Both the position numbers and the translations under genes were made by a program. From Bacteroides sp. (GTDB lineage Bacteria; Bacteroidota; Bacteroidia; Bacteroidales; Bacteroidaceae), in contig DXLO01000010.1 of the NCBI GenBank assembly GCA_019414665.1, positions 1 to 64,000 of the forward strand: a stretch of DNA of 64,000 nt, in the 5' to 3' direction. Below the pieces are notes generated by a model. The model was not told the origin of the DNA and made no database searches. It saw only the letters and a program-made list of their open reading frames with translations. Shown piece after piece: positions 17,363 to 27,439 of the stretch (position 1 is its first letter; the number at the start of each line of letters is the position of its first letter).

Positions 17363-20300
17363 TTATTCTTCATTTTTCTTGTATATGCTAGGTGGCACGC
17401 CGTAAAATTTCTTGAACGTATCGGTAAAATATTTAGGATCTGCAAATCCCATCATGTCGGCTACTTCGGCTACAGTATACCGCTGGCTTTTGAGAAGAGC
17501 AGCTGCCTCTTGCATACGTATATTTCTTATAAAATCATTTGGAGCCATTCCTGTAAGTGCTTTTATCTTGTTATAGAAACTGGTACGACTCATATTCATT
17601 CCAGCACAAAGGGTATCTACCGTAAGGTCTTTGCCTAAATTTTCTTTTACCAGTACGGTAACCTTTTGCATGAATTCGTTGTCCAGGTTGGTCGGCATCG
17701 GTATATCTTCTGTTTTAGACTCGATATTGACCGACGCTTGCTGAAGTTTCTTGCGTATGATTTCCCTGTTCTCCAATATGTTGCTGATATTGGCTCTCAG
17801 CACCATCAGGTCGAAAGGCTTGGTAATGTACATATCAGCCTTTGTTTCCAGTCCGCGGAGAATATCTTTCTTGTCGCCTAAAGCTGTCAGCAGGATGATA
17901 GGTATGTGGCTGGTTTCGATATCCGACTTCAGTGTACGGCACATCGTTTCCCCGTCCATAACCGACATCATAACATCCGATATAATCAAGTCGGGTTGCT
18001 GAACTTTTATCTTGTCTATTGCCTCTTGACCGTTCTCGGCTCCATCTACCTGATAGATATCCGACAAGCTTTTCATCAGGAATAAACGAAGGCTGGCATT
18101 ATCTTCTACTATCATGATTCGAGGACTGTCAGGATGAGCCGTAATTTGTGTCTGTTCTGCTTCGGGCATAGGGGCAACTATACCATCTTGCAACAAAACG
18201 GTTCTGAGATTCTGATCAACACCTTCATTTCTGTATTGATAATGTTCGCTCTGAATCGGGAAGCTTAACTGGAATGTTGTTCCTACATTTTCTGTACTGC
18301 TGAAACTTATTTTTCCTTCATGGTTTTTGATAAGTCTGTAAGTAAGTAGCATGCCAACTCCAGATCCGGTGATAAGCTGATTGGTTGCATTTTTTCCCCT
18401 GAATAAGAATTTGAATAATTTTTTCTGGTCTTCTTTAGGAATTCCTATTCCGGTATCTTTTATAGTCAATATCCACCGGTTCTTATTATGGTCTGTTTCT
18501 ATGGTGACACTTCCTCCTTTTGGTGTATATCTTAATGCGTTGCTCAGCAGATTTTGCAAAATGGAATCTATCTTGTTCTGGTCTATCCAGACTTCCAGAC
18601 TGGTAAAGCTACTTTTATACTGGAAGTCTATTCCTTTTTGTTCTGCATATGCTTTGAACTGTTGCATATAATTTTGTATATATTGATTCAGTTCATAGCG
18701 TACTACTGATATCTTGGAGCTATATAATTCTTCCTTCTGAAAGTCCATCAGGTTGTTTGCCAGCTCCGAAAGATTATCCGTGCTTTGTATGGCAAGGTTC
18801 AGGTTGGTTGTACCTTGTTCTGTAAGTTGTTCATTCTTCAGGATTTCTCCTAACGGTGCTTTTATCAACGTCAGCGGCGTACGTATGTCGTGTGCCGTTT
18901 GCATGAAAAAGTTGATTTTGGCTTGTGAAATCTGCTTGTCGCGGCGTATCATCTGGTAACGGATAATAGCATAGCTAATTCCGATAATAATCAGGGCGTA
19001 CAATAGGAATGCCCAGAATGTCATCCAGATAGGGCGTCCGATTAAAATTTGTATTTCACGTTCCTCCAGAATCTGATGGTTGTCCATCAGTATAGCACGC
19101 ACGCGTAATGTATAATTTCCCGGTGACAGGTTGGTATATCTTATCAGGTTATCGCTTGAAGGTGGTGACCAGCGATCATAAAATCCTTCCAGCTTCCAGC
19201 TGTACATGATGTTGGAAGGATTGTCGAAGTTGATAGACGATACGTTCATCGAAAATGTATTCTGATCGTAGTCCAGCTCAATGCATGAAGTTTTGTCCAA
19301 CGCCTGAGTAAGGGGGGAATTTTTTTCTCCCGGATGTACGGTACGATACATGATACTCAGATCAGAGAATATCATGTGGCTGGAAAATGTTTCCGGAAGC
19401 TGAATACTATCGGGTAATACGATGACTCCTTCATTGCTTCCGAATATCATGTAACCGTCGCGCGAATGTATGGCCGCGTTAGGATTAAAGCTGGCAGCCA
19501 GCAATCCTTGTTCTTTGGTCCAGTTGATAAACTTGTTGGCCTTTATGTCGAAAAAGGACAGTCCATTTTCTGTTCCAAGATAAAGATCTCCGTTTCTGTC
19601 TGGTACGATACTGTATATGTTGTTACTGATTAGTCCACAGTTTTCGTCGTAATATCGGGTTACTTTTCTTGTCTTCTTTTCGAAAATAAATAATCCGTCA
19701 CCGTACGTACCGAAATATGTATAGTTTCCTGACGGATCATTGTATATCATGTTGATACATTGAATATCAAATTCCGTATCCAGAGGTATGGCTTGTTTTT
19801 TTAATTTATCGAATACAAAGACTCCATTGATTGTTCCTATCCATAAAGAATGCTCATCTTTTTGAGTAATACATGTAATAGGATAACCAATGTTGTATTC
19901 ACAAACCTCCTTTGTCGTCAGGCTATATGATTTTAGTCGGTAAAATCCTCCAATCCAGATAAGTCTTTCATTGTCGCGGTAAATGCTGCGGATATACTTA
20001 TCTGGCCCTTCTCCTTGCCGGATGTTTTGTTGCTGGAAAAAGGTTACTTCTTTTGTTCTTTTGTCTATTTTATAAATGCTGGACATGTATCCTCCTGCCA
20101 GGATGATACCAGGACTGCTTTCGCATAGTGACGTAAATATGTGATTCTCACTTCGTTCTCCATTTGGTGAATGTGATGGTGAGAAGTTTATCCATTTGTT
20201 TTCACTTACATCAAAATAACATATACCGTTGCTCGTTGCATACCAGGAATCACCTTCCGAATCTTCCATAACTCCGTTTATACAGTTGTTTGCCAGCGAA

Positions 20301-21346
20301 TTAGTGTAATTGGCTGAGTGCATGAACCATTCGTAAGCAGGATATTTTTCGGTGTATATGGTGATACCTGTTGGATAGATAACATTCCAGATTCGGTTGG
20401 CACTATCCATATAAATATCTTTGATGATACTTCCGTTCATCTTATTAGGCTTACGGGTATCTTCTTTCAGAAAGTGATTTAACGTTAATTGTTTCAAGTT
20501 CAGTTTATATACTCCGTCACCGTCTGTTGCAATGAGGAGGACATCTTTCTCTTTCTTGCTTGGAATAATCTTGTTTACTCCGATGTCTTTCATGGAGTTG
20601 CCTATGCTTTCCAGTTGTTTTTCCTTGATATCGTATATAAACAATTTGTCTAGCAACGTATTTATTATCAATTGCTTGGTCGGGTTATGGTAATATATGT
20701 GGTCTATCAGATGAACATTGGGAAGTTGTATCTTCTTTATTTCAGTGAGTTGTTCTCCTTTCAGTTGTACTTCGTATAACAAATGTTCGGATGCGAGATA
20801 ATATTTGTTTTTCTCAGCCTGAGTTATGCAGATAATTTTATCTGAAATAACAGGTGACAACTGATAATTTTTGCTTTGATGATAATTATATATGTATTGG
20901 CTTTGGTTTGTGCAAAACCAAATATTTGCTTCTGAATCCATGTAAACACTGGATATAGGAGCTTTTTTCAGTGCGGGAAATGTTGCCCGTAAGTCGAACG
21001 CTAGCTGGAAGGAATCTCTTTGTTCGTCGTAACGAAAAACGAATCCATCTTTGCCGACTTCCCAAATAGTACTGTCTTTATCTGTATAAAGAAAATTCAG
21101 ATTGGGATAGAAGCTGAGAGGATTGTTGCATCGGTGGAGTTGGTAGTGCTTGAATTGCTTTCCATTATACCGGTCAAGACCTTTGTGAGTAAGAATCCAT
21201 ATATAATTTTGTTTATCTTGCTGGATAGATAAAACTCTTCGGCTGCTGAGTCCATTATCCATATCGATATATTCAAAAATCTGGGCTTGTAGCGGAAGGA
21301 AAAACGATAGTAATAAGCACGTTATAATTAGAGTCGTTCGTTTCAT
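17363..21346 (-). CDS. Hybrid two-component system sensor/response regulator (HTCS)
   Basis: 1327 residues when started at the ATG that opens a signal peptide (MKRTTLIITCLLLSFFLPLQAQ); the frame is open 21 codons further but those add nothing. Order: periplasmic two-component regulator propeller repeats (about 25-690), a Y_Y_Y domain (about 700-770), one membrane span (about 780-800), a histidine kinase with H-box AHDIRTPLTLIKAPLGE and ATP-binding DTGIGIPKEDQ, a receiver domain with SDVMMSVMDG and the conserved ITKPF lysine, and a C-terminal AraC-type DNA-binding domain ending PPSIYKKNEE. Such proteins sense a periplasmic glycan breakdown product and switch on nearby genes. No SusC/SusD pair or glycosidase lies beside it; the only adjacent genes are the CHR transporters. 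Confidence 0.95.
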   Translation of the reverse strand: MKRTTLIITCLLLSFFLPLQAQIFEYIDMDNGLSSRRVLSIQQDKQNYIWILTHKGLDRYNGKQFKHYQLHRCNNPLSFYPNLNFLYTDKDSTIWEVGKDGFVFRYDEQRDSFQLAFDLRATFPALKKAPISSVYMDSEANIWFCTNQSQYIYNYHQSKNYQLSPVISDKIICITQAEKNKYYLASEHLLYEVQLKGEQLTEIKKIQLPNVHLIDHIYYHNPTKQLIINTLLDKLFIYDIKEKQLESIGNSMKDIGVNKIIPSKKEKDVLLIATDGDGVYKLNLKQLTLNHFLKEDTRKPNKMNGSIIKDIYMDSANRIWNVIYPTGITIYTEKYPAYEWFMHSANYTNSLANNCINGVMEDSEGDSWYATSNGICYFDVSENKWINFSPSHSPNGERSENHIFTSLCESSPGIILAGGYMSSIYKIDKRTKEVTFFQQQNIRQGEGPDKYIRSIYRDNERLIWIGGFYRLKSYSLTTKEVCEYNIGYPITCITQKDEHSLWIGTINGVFVFDKLKKQAIPLDTEFDIQCINMIYNDPSGNYTYFGTYGDGLFIFEKKTRKVTRYYDENCGLISNNIYSIVPDRNGDLYLGTENGLSFFDIKANKFINWTKEQGLLAASFNPNAAIHSRDGYMIFGSNEGVIVLPDSIQLPETFSSHMIFSDLSIMYRTVHPGEKNSPLTQALDKTSCIELDYDQNTFSMNVSSINFDNPSNIMYSWKLEGFYDRWSPPSSDNLIRYTNLSPGNYTLRVRAILMDNHQILEEREIQILIGRPIWMTFWAFLLYALIIIGISYAIIRYQMIRRDKQISQAKINFFMQTAHDIRTPLTLIKAPLGEILKNEQLTEQGTTNLNLAIQSTDNLSELANNLMDFQKEELYSSKISVVRYELNQYIQNYMQQFKAYAEQKGIDFQYKSSFTSLEVWIDQNKIDSILQNLLSNALRYTPKGGSVTIETDHNKNRWILTIKDTGIGIPKEDQKKLFKFLFRGKNATNQLITGSGVGMLLTYRLIKNHEGKISFSSTENVGTTFQLSFPIQSEHYQYRNEGVDQNLRTVLLQDGIVAPMPEAEQTQITAHPDSPRIMIVEDNASLRLFLMKSLSDIYQVDGAENGQEAIDKIKVQQPDLIISDVMMSVMDGETMCRTLKSDIETSHIPIILLTALGDKKDILRGLETKADMYITKPFDLMVLRANISNILENREIIRKKLQQASVNIESKTEDIPMPTNLDNEFMQKVTVLVKENLGKDLTVDTLCAGMNMSRTSFYNKIKALTGMAPNDFIRNIRMQEAAALLKSQRYTVAEVADMMGFADPKYFTDTFKKFYGVPPSIYKKNEE

Positions 21347-21427
21347 TATTATTTGTTTTGTTCCGAGAATGAAATTATGCAAATGTCGGGAAAAAGGCTG
21401 ATTTCTCAAAACAAAACGAAGAAAAAT

Positions 21428-21468
21428 AAAAGGTGCTGTTTCTTCTGGTAAAAGAACAGCACCTTTTT
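21428..21468 (-). terminator. Terminator after purL
   Basis: AAAAGGTGCTGTTTCTT pairs with AAGAACAGCACCTTTTT over 21429-21467. It lies between purL and the start of the HTCS gene; A and T runs flank both sides. Confidence 0.88.
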
Positions 21469-21486
21469 ATAAATCAAGTGATATTT

Positions 21487-24400
21487 TTATTTCTTATGAG
21501 CTTCTACCCATTTGCGTGCATTGACAAAGGCTTCCATCCACGGAGTGATCTGGTCGTTGTCTTTACGGTCTAATGGATAATAAGCGTTTTCCCATGGGAA
21601 GCATGCACGTTCCAAGTGTGGCATCATTGCCAGATGACGTCCATCCTGAGAAGCGATACCAGCTACGCTGTAGTCTGAGCCGTTCGGATTACCTGGATAT
21701 TCGTCATATGAATATTTCAATACCACGTTGTAGTGATCTTCCGGATAAGGCAATGAGAACTTACCTTCTCCATGAGCTACCCAGATACCCAGTTTTGAAC
21801 CACTCAAAGATCCGAACATTACACTGCGGTTCATCGGTACTGTTACACCCAAGAATGCTGATTCGAATTTGTGAGAGTCGTTGTGCAGCATCTTGCCTTT
21901 TTTCTTGTCTTCCGGAGTAATCAGACCAAGTTCCATCATCAACTGGCAACCGTTGCAAACACCCAGTGACAGTGTATCTTCACGAGCGTAGAAATTGTCG
22001 AGGGCTGCTTTAGCTTTCGGATTAAACAAGAAGCTTCCCGCCCAACCTTTTGCAGATCCTAATACGTCTGAGTTGGAGAAACCACCACAGTAAACTACCA
22101 TGTTGATGTCTTCCAAAGTTTCTCGTCCGCTTACCAGGTCAGTCATGGTAACATCTTTCACATCGAATCCAGCCAAGTAGAGCATGTATGCCATTTCGCG
22201 TTCACCGTTGGTTCCTTTTTCACGGATAATGGCAGCTTTGATTCCACTTGGTGTACGACGGTCGGGATCAAGGCCGAACTGTGATAATTTACCAGTGAAT
22301 GATTTATCGAATACAACTTCCAAAGGTTGTTGCTTATAGTTTTCGAAACGTTTCTTGGCACATCCGTTCATACTCTGTTTGCGGTCGAGCAGATATGAAG
22401 TAGAATACCATACATCGCGCAGATAATCAATGCCGAACTGATAAGTTGCATCGTGTTTAGTTACTAAGATATGACGTTCTTCTGTAGGAACACCAATCTT
22501 GACATAACCTACACCGGCTTCGTCCAGAATCTTCTTTACTTCAGATTTGTGTTTGTCTGCTACCTGAATGATAACACCTGGGTTTTCAGCAAACAAAATC
22601 TTGACGATATCATCGCACTTAATTTTGTCGAGGTTGATTTCCATACCACCTTCTGTGTTAGCGAAACACATTTCAAGTAAAGTAGTAATCATACCTCCGG
22701 CTGAAATATCGTGTCCGGCAAGAATCAGTTGTTTGTCTACCAGTTCTTGAATAGCAAGGAAGGCATCGCGGAAGTATTCCGGATTCTGTACGGTTGGTAC
22801 GTCGTCACCAACTTTATTCAGTGACTGAGCGAATGCAGAACCACCTAAACGAAGTTCGTCAAAACTGAAGTCGATGTGGTAGAAAGTTGACTTGTCTTTG
22901 TTGACCATAACTGGAGAAACAACCTTCTTGACATCCGAAACTTCTCCTCCTGCAGAAACTATAACAGTTCCCGGGCTGATGATTTTTTCTCCGTTCGGAT
23001 ATTTCTGAGTCATTGACAAAGAGTCTTTACCAGTAGGCACATTGATTTGTAATGCGCAGCAGAAATCAGACAGAGCTTTTACTGCTGTATACAAACGTGC
23101 ATCTTCACCTTCCTGTGAGCGGCAAGGCCACATCCAGTTGGCTGATAAAGAAATACTGTCGAGTCCTTCTGCCATAGGAGCCCATACAATATTGGTCAGA
23201 GCTTCTGAAACAGCAAGTACAGAACCTGCAGCAGGATTTGCCAATGCAGCCTGAGGTGCATGACCTAATGCTGTTGCAATACCCTTTTCTCCACGATAAT
23301 CAAGAGCTACAACACCACAGTCGCTCAACGGCAACTGGAGTTCACCCTGGCACTGCTGGCGTGCAATCTTACCTGTAACTGAACGGTCTACCTTGTTGGT
23401 TAACCAGTCTTTACAAGCTACTGCTTCCAATTGCAGTACCTGACGGATATATTCATTTAATTTTGCAGTATCGTATGATACATTTTCATAATGACGTTCT
23501 ACAGTCTTGTCTACCATGTATGTTTTAGGAGAAGAACCAAACATCTGGTCTACTGCCAAGTCGAACGGACGTACGCCATCAGCTTGTTCGAATGCAAAAC
23601 GGTGATCGCCTGTTGTTTCTCCAACAACGTACATAGGAGAACGTTCGCGGTCGGCAATCTTCTGTACATGTTCGATTGCTTTTTCATCAATCAGCAATCC
23701 CATACGTTCTTGAGATTCGTTGGCAATAATTTCTTTTGCAGACAATGTTTCGTCGCCGATAGGAAGCTTGTCCATGTGAATCAGACCACCACAATCTTCT
23801 ACTAACTCAGACAAACAGTTAACGTGTCCGGCCGATCCGTGGTCGTGGATAGAAACAATCGGATTTTCATCTTCTTCACACAATGCGCGTACTACGTTAT
23901 AAGCACGTTTCTGCATTTCTGCATTGGCACGCTGTACAGCGTTCAACTCGATACCTGAAGAATAACGTCCTGTTTCTACAGATGATACAGAACCACCACC
24001 TAAACCGATGCGGTAGTTATCACCACCCATCACAACTACTTTATTACCAGCTTCGGGAGAACCCTTCAAGCAGTCGCGTTGTGTACCGTATCCAACACCT
24101 CCGGCAAGCATGATTACTTTATCGTAAGCATATTTTTCATTGTTTTCCTGGTGTTCGAAAGTAAGTACAGAACCACAAATAAGTGGCTGACCAAATTTGT
24201 TACCGAAGTCAGAAGCACCATTCGACGCTTTAATCAGGATTTGTTCAGGAGTCTGATACAGCCATTTGCGTACAGGAAGGATATTTTCCCATTCACGACC
24301 TTCGTCTGTACGTGGGTATGAAGTCATATAAACAGCAGTTCCCGCAATAGGCCATGAACCTTTACCACCGCCCATACGGTCACGGATTTCTCCTCCTGTA

Positions 24401-25191
24401 CCTGTAGAAGCACCATTAAATGGTTCTACGGTTGTCGGGAAGTTGTGTGTCTCTGCTTTCAGAGAGATAACTGTTTTTATATCTTTGATGATGAAATAAT
24501 CGGAAGTTGAGTGATCCTTTGGAGCAAATTGTTCTACTACCGGACCTTCAGCAAATGCCACATTATCTTTGTAGGCAGAAATGATTTTGTTAGGATTTTC
24601 TTGAGTGGTTTTTTTGATCATCTGGAAAAGTGATGATTCCATTTCCTGTCCGTCGATGATAAATGTTCCACCAAATATTTTGTGGCGGCAGTGTTCTGAG
24701 TTGATTTGTGCAAATCCGAAAACTTCAGAGTCTGTCAGTTTTCTACCCAGGTCTTTTTCTACTTTCAGCAGATAGTCCATTTCTTCACGTGAAAGTGCAA
24801 GACCTTCCTGTTCGTTATATTCTTCTAGGTTCTCAATGTAAACGATTGGCTGAGGCTTAATGTTTACATCGAATATTTTTTGATCCAGCCCGTGATACAT
24901 ACGTTGCAGCATCGGGTCATGATCTGCGTTTTCATCTTTTACCGGAAAATATTCCTCGATACGGCGGATGCCTTCCAGACCCATGTTTTGAGTAATTTCG
25001 ACGGCATTTGTACTCCACGGAGTAATCATTTCACGTCGTGGACCGATGAACCAGCCTTTAAGGTTTTCTTCCACTTCTACAGTAGCGTCGCTGTACAGCC
25101 AACATAATTTCTTGATGTCTTCAGAGTTCAGTTCTTTACTACATTCGGTAGCAATTACACTGTTAGTGGGTGTTCTGAAAAATAGAATCAT
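21487..25191 (-). CDS. purL: Phosphoribosylformylglycinamidine synthase (single-chain PurL)
   Basis: 1234 residues, the long one-chain form found in Bacteroidetes and Proteobacteria. It makes FGAM from FGAR, glutamine and ATP in purine synthesis. Order: N-terminal PurS-like domain, FGAMS/AIR-synthase-like core with the ATP-site stretch AETHNFPTTVEPFNGASTGTGGEIRD region (from about residue 275), second AIRS repeat, then a C-terminal class I glutaminase with nucleophile in LGVCNGCQLM (Cys near residue 1100) and the His/Glu pair in PHLERACFP. Own promoter upstream, terminator downstream; a single-gene unit. Length and all motifs are intact. Confidence 0.97.
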   Translation of the reverse strand: MILFFRTPTNSVIATECSKELNSEDIKKLCWLYSDATVEVEENLKGWFIGPRREMITPWSTNAVEITQNMGLEGIRRIEEYFPVKDENADHDPMLQRMYHGLDQKIFDVNIKPQPIVYIENLEEYNEQEGLALSREEMDYLLKVEKDLGRKLTDSEVFGFAQINSEHCRHKIFGGTFIIDGQEMESSLFQMIKKTTQENPNKIISAYKDNVAFAEGPVVEQFAPKDHSTSDYFIIKDIKTVISLKAETHNFPTTVEPFNGASTGTGGEIRDRMGGGKGSWPIAGTAVYMTSYPRTDEGREWENILPVRKWLYQTPEQILIKASNGASDFGNKFGQPLICGSVLTFEHQENNEKYAYDKVIMLAGGVGYGTQRDCLKGSPEAGNKVVVMGGDNYRIGLGGGSVSSVETGRYSSGIELNAVQRANAEMQKRAYNVVRALCEEDENPIVSIHDHGSAGHVNCLSELVEDCGGLIHMDKLPIGDETLSAKEIIANESQERMGLLIDEKAIEHVQKIADRERSPMYVVGETTGDHRFAFEQADGVRPFDLAVDQMFGSSPKTYMVDKTVERHYENVSYDTAKLNEYIRQVLQLEAVACKDWLTNKVDRSVTGKIARQQCQGELQLPLSDCGVVALDYRGEKGIATALGHAPQAALANPAAGSVLAVSEALTNIVWAPMAEGLDSISLSANWMWPCRSQEGEDARLYTAVKALSDFCCALQINVPTGKDSLSMTQKYPNGEKIISPGTVIVSAGGEVSDVKKVVSPVMVNKDKSTFYHIDFSFDELRLGGSAFAQSLNKVGDDVPTVQNPEYFRDAFLAIQELVDKQLILAGHDISAGGMITTLLEMCFANTEGGMEINLDKIKCDDIVKILFAENPGVIIQVADKHKSEVKKILDEAGVGYVKIGVPTEERHILVTKHDATYQFGIDYLRDVWYSTSYLLDRKQSMNGCAKKRFENYKQQPLEVVFDKSFTGKLSQFGLDPDRRTPSGIKAAIIREKGTNGEREMAYMLYLAGFDVKDVTMTDLVSGRETLEDINMVVYCGGFSNSDVLGSAKGWAGSFLFNPKAKAALDNFYAREDTLSLGVCNGCQLMMELGLITPEDKKKGKMLHNDSHKFESAFLGVTVPMNRSVMFGSLSGSKLGIWVAHGEGKFSLPYPEDHYNVVLKYSYDEYPGNPNGSDYSVAGIASQDGRHLAMMPHLERACFPWENAYYPLDRKDNDQITPWMEAFVNARKWVEAHKK

Positions 25192-25245
25192 AGCACTTGT
25201 TTATGTTTGTTAAAATGATAATCTTATTATCGGAATAATGCAGTG

Positions 25246-25253
25246 CAAAGTTA
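25246..25253 (-). promoter_or_regulatory. Promoter -7 element for purL
   Basis: CAAAGTTA on the plus strand is TAACTTTG on the minus strand, an exact TAnnTTTG, 54 bases before the purL start. Confidence 0.6.
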
Positions 25254-25329
25254 CATAAACTCCTTTTTGTACGAAAGAAAAACGAAACGAAATATAGGTA
25301 CTTTATAAAAAAAGTAGCATCTTTGCACT

Positions 25330-25989
25330 ATGAATTGGATAGAACAGGTTACTATACTGGATTTATTGGTGAAAGGGTTTATTGTTGGGGTAGTGGTTTC
25401 AGCTCCTCTTGGACCTGTGGGCGTACTTTGTATTCAGCGGACACTGAACAAGGGACGCTGGTTTGGTTTTGTAACAGGTTTGGGAGCTGCCTTAAGCGAT
25501 ATATGTTACGCCTTGATAACAGGGTACGGCATGAGCTTTATGGATGAACTGATTCTTAAACACCAGATTTTTCTTCAGATTGTTGGTAGTATAATGTTGC
25601 TGGCTTTCGGTATATATACTTTTCGCAGTAATCCGGTAAAATCTCTTCGCCCCACTTCTGCCAATCGTGGTACTTATCTTCATAATTTTATTACTGCTTT
25701 TTTTGTTACATTCTCCAACCCATTGATAATCTTTCTTTTTATTGGTTTGTTTGCCCGCTTTTCGTTTGTAATGCCGGGTAGTCCGTTGGGATTTCAATTG
25801 GTGGGATATCTCGCTATTATCATAGGAGCCTTGACATGGTGGTTTGGCATTACCTATTTTGTAAATAAGGTACGTACACGCTTTAATGTACGAGGTATTT
25901 GGATCTTGAATCGTATTATCGGCGTGGTAGTGATAATTGCTTCGATTATTGGTATCGTATTGGCTATTGCAGGAAAATCTTTATCTTGA
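25330..25989 (+). CDS. LysE-family amino-acid exporter
   Basis: 219 residues, six hydrophobic spans. The N terminus VVVSAPLGPVGVLCIQRTLNKGRWFGFVTGLGAALSD is the LysE/RhtB signature (quoted here in part: SAPLGPVG and GAALSD), which is the PGP-type motif followed by GxxxG. It should export an amino acid or a small polar metabolite across the inner membrane; the substrate is unknown. First gene of a tightly spaced run: DUF4924 starts one base after its stop, followed by rfbD and prfC. Confidence 0.88.
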   Translation: MNWIEQVTILDLLVKGFIVGVVVSAPLGPVGVLCIQRTLNKGRWFGFVTGLGAALSDICYALITGYGMSFMDELILKHQIFLQIVGSIMLLAFGIYTFRSNPVKSLRPTSANRGTYLHNFITAFFVTFSNPLIIFLFIGLFARFSFVMPGSPLGFQLVGYLAIIIGALTWWFGITYFVNKVRTRFNVRGIWILNRIIGVVVIIASIIGIVLAIAGKSLS

Positions 25990-25990
25990 T

Positions 25991-26539
25991 ATGTATATTT
26001 CTCAACAATTAAAACAACAGAATATTGCCGAATACCTGCTGTATATGTGGCAGGTGGAAGATTTGATTCGTGCTAACGGTTTTGATATAGAGCGGATTAA
26101 AAAAAATATTGTAGAGCCTTATCCTTCATTGTCTGAAGAGCAGAAAAAAGCATTGATACAATGGTATGCCGATCTTATTAATATGATGCATGATGAGGGT
26201 GTGATGGAAAAAGGGCATATCCAGATTAATAAAAATATAATCGTCTGGTTGACTGATTTGCATTTGCGTTTGCTGGCTTCTCCTAAATTTCCGTATTATA
26301 GCGCAGCTTATTATAAAGCCTTGCCTTTTATTGTGGAATTACGCTCAAAAGGAGCCGATAAAGATGTGCCTGAACTTGAAACTTGTTTTGATGCCATGTA
26401 TGGTGTCCTGATGTTGAAGCTTCAGAAAAAGGAAATTACCGAAGGCACACAGAAAGCATTGAAAGTAATAGGAGATTTACTGGCTATGCTTGCCGGATAT
26501 TATATAAAGGATAAACAGGGAGAACTGGATCTGGAATAA
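25991..26539 (+). CDS. DUF4924 family protein
   Basis: 182 residues, predicted cytosolic and all-helical (MYISQQLKQQNIAEYLLYMWQVEDLIRANGFD). No signal peptide or catalytic motif is visible; function unknown. The frame is open 18 codons further upstream inside the LysE gene, but the ATG one base after the LysE stop gives the expected family N terminus. Its fixed position between a LysE transporter and rfbD suggests co-transcription, not necessarily a shared function. Confidence 0.8.
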   Translation: MYISQQLKQQNIAEYLLYMWQVEDLIRANGFDIERIKKNIVEPYPSLSEEQKKALIQWYADLINMMHDEGVMEKGHIQINKNIIVWLTDLHLRLLASPKFPYYSAAYYKALPFIVELRSKGADKDVPELETCFDAMYGVLMLKLQKKEITEGTQKALKVIGDLLAMLAGYYIKDKQGELDLE

Positions 26540-26552
26540 ATCAAATAGTGAG

Positions 26553-27413
26553 ATGAAGAATATTTTGATTACAGGAGCAAACGGACAATTGGGTAATGAA
26601 ATGCGTTTGCTTGCAGAAGTTAATAAAGAGTATACATACTTTTTTACAGATGTTGCTGAACTGGATATATGTGATGAGCAGGCTGTGATGAATTTCGTAA
26701 CTGATCATCAAATAGATATTATTGTGAATTGCGCAGCATATACTGCTGTTGATAAAGCGGAAGATGATAGAGAACTTTGTGACAAGCTGAATCATTTTGC
26801 TCCGGGATATTTGGCAAAGGCTATTCAAAGCCGTGGAGGATATCTGGTACAGGTTTCTACCGATTATGTTTTCGATGGGACTGCGCATATTCCTTATAAG
26901 GAAGAACAGGCTACTTGTCCTGACTCTGTTTATGGAACGACTAAACTTGCCGGTGAACAGGAGGCTATGAAATATTGTTCCAATACGATGATTATCCGTA
27001 CTGCGTGGTTATATTCTACTTTCGGAAATAACTTCGTGAAGACTATGATTCGTTTGGGTAAGGAAAAAGAAGCATTAGGAGTAATATTCGATCAGATTGG
27101 AACTCCTACTTATGCGCGTGATCTGGCTGTTGCTATTTTTGCAGCTATCAATAAAGGTATTGTTCCAGGTATATATCATTATAGTAATGAAGGAGTTTGT
27201 TCGTGGTACGATTTTACTCAGATGATTCATCATCTGGCTGGTATTGGAACTTGTAAACTTAGACCTCTTCATACGGAAGAATATCCTACAAAGGCGAACC
27301 GTCCTCATTATTCCGTACTCGATAAAACGAAAATTAAGGAAACGTATGGTATAGAAATTCCTTATTGGGTAGACAGCCTGAAAGAATGTATCGATAAACT
27401 GTTATCAAGATAA
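26553..27413 (+). CDS. rfbD: dTDP-4-dehydrorhamnose reductase
   Basis: 286 residues, extended short-chain dehydrogenase fold. The NAD(P)-binding TGANGQLG is at about 7-14, the catalytic YGTTKLAGE (Tyr-x3-Lys) near residue 128, and the family stretch TDYVFDG precedes it. It carries out the last step of dTDP-L-rhamnose synthesis for surface polysaccharide. No rfbA, rfbB or rfbC lies nearby in the window, so the other steps are encoded elsewhere. Thirteen bases after the DUF4924 stop; prfC follows 26 bases later. Confidence 0.93.
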   Translation: MKNILITGANGQLGNEMRLLAEVNKEYTYFFTDVAELDICDEQAVMNFVTDHQIDIIVNCAAYTAVDKAEDDRELCDKLNHFAPGYLAKAIQSRGGYLVQVSTDYVFDGTAHIPYKEEQATCPDSVYGTTKLAGEQEAMKYCSNTMIIRTAWLYSTFGNNFVKTMIRLGKEKEALGVIFDQIGTPTYARDLAVAIFAAINKGIVPGIYHYSNEGVCSWYDFTQMIHHLAGIGTCKLRPLHTEEYPTKANRPHYSVLDKTKIKETYGIEIPYWVDSLKECIDKLLSR

Positions 27414-27439
27414 ATAAAAAGGTAAATAGATAAATAAGA

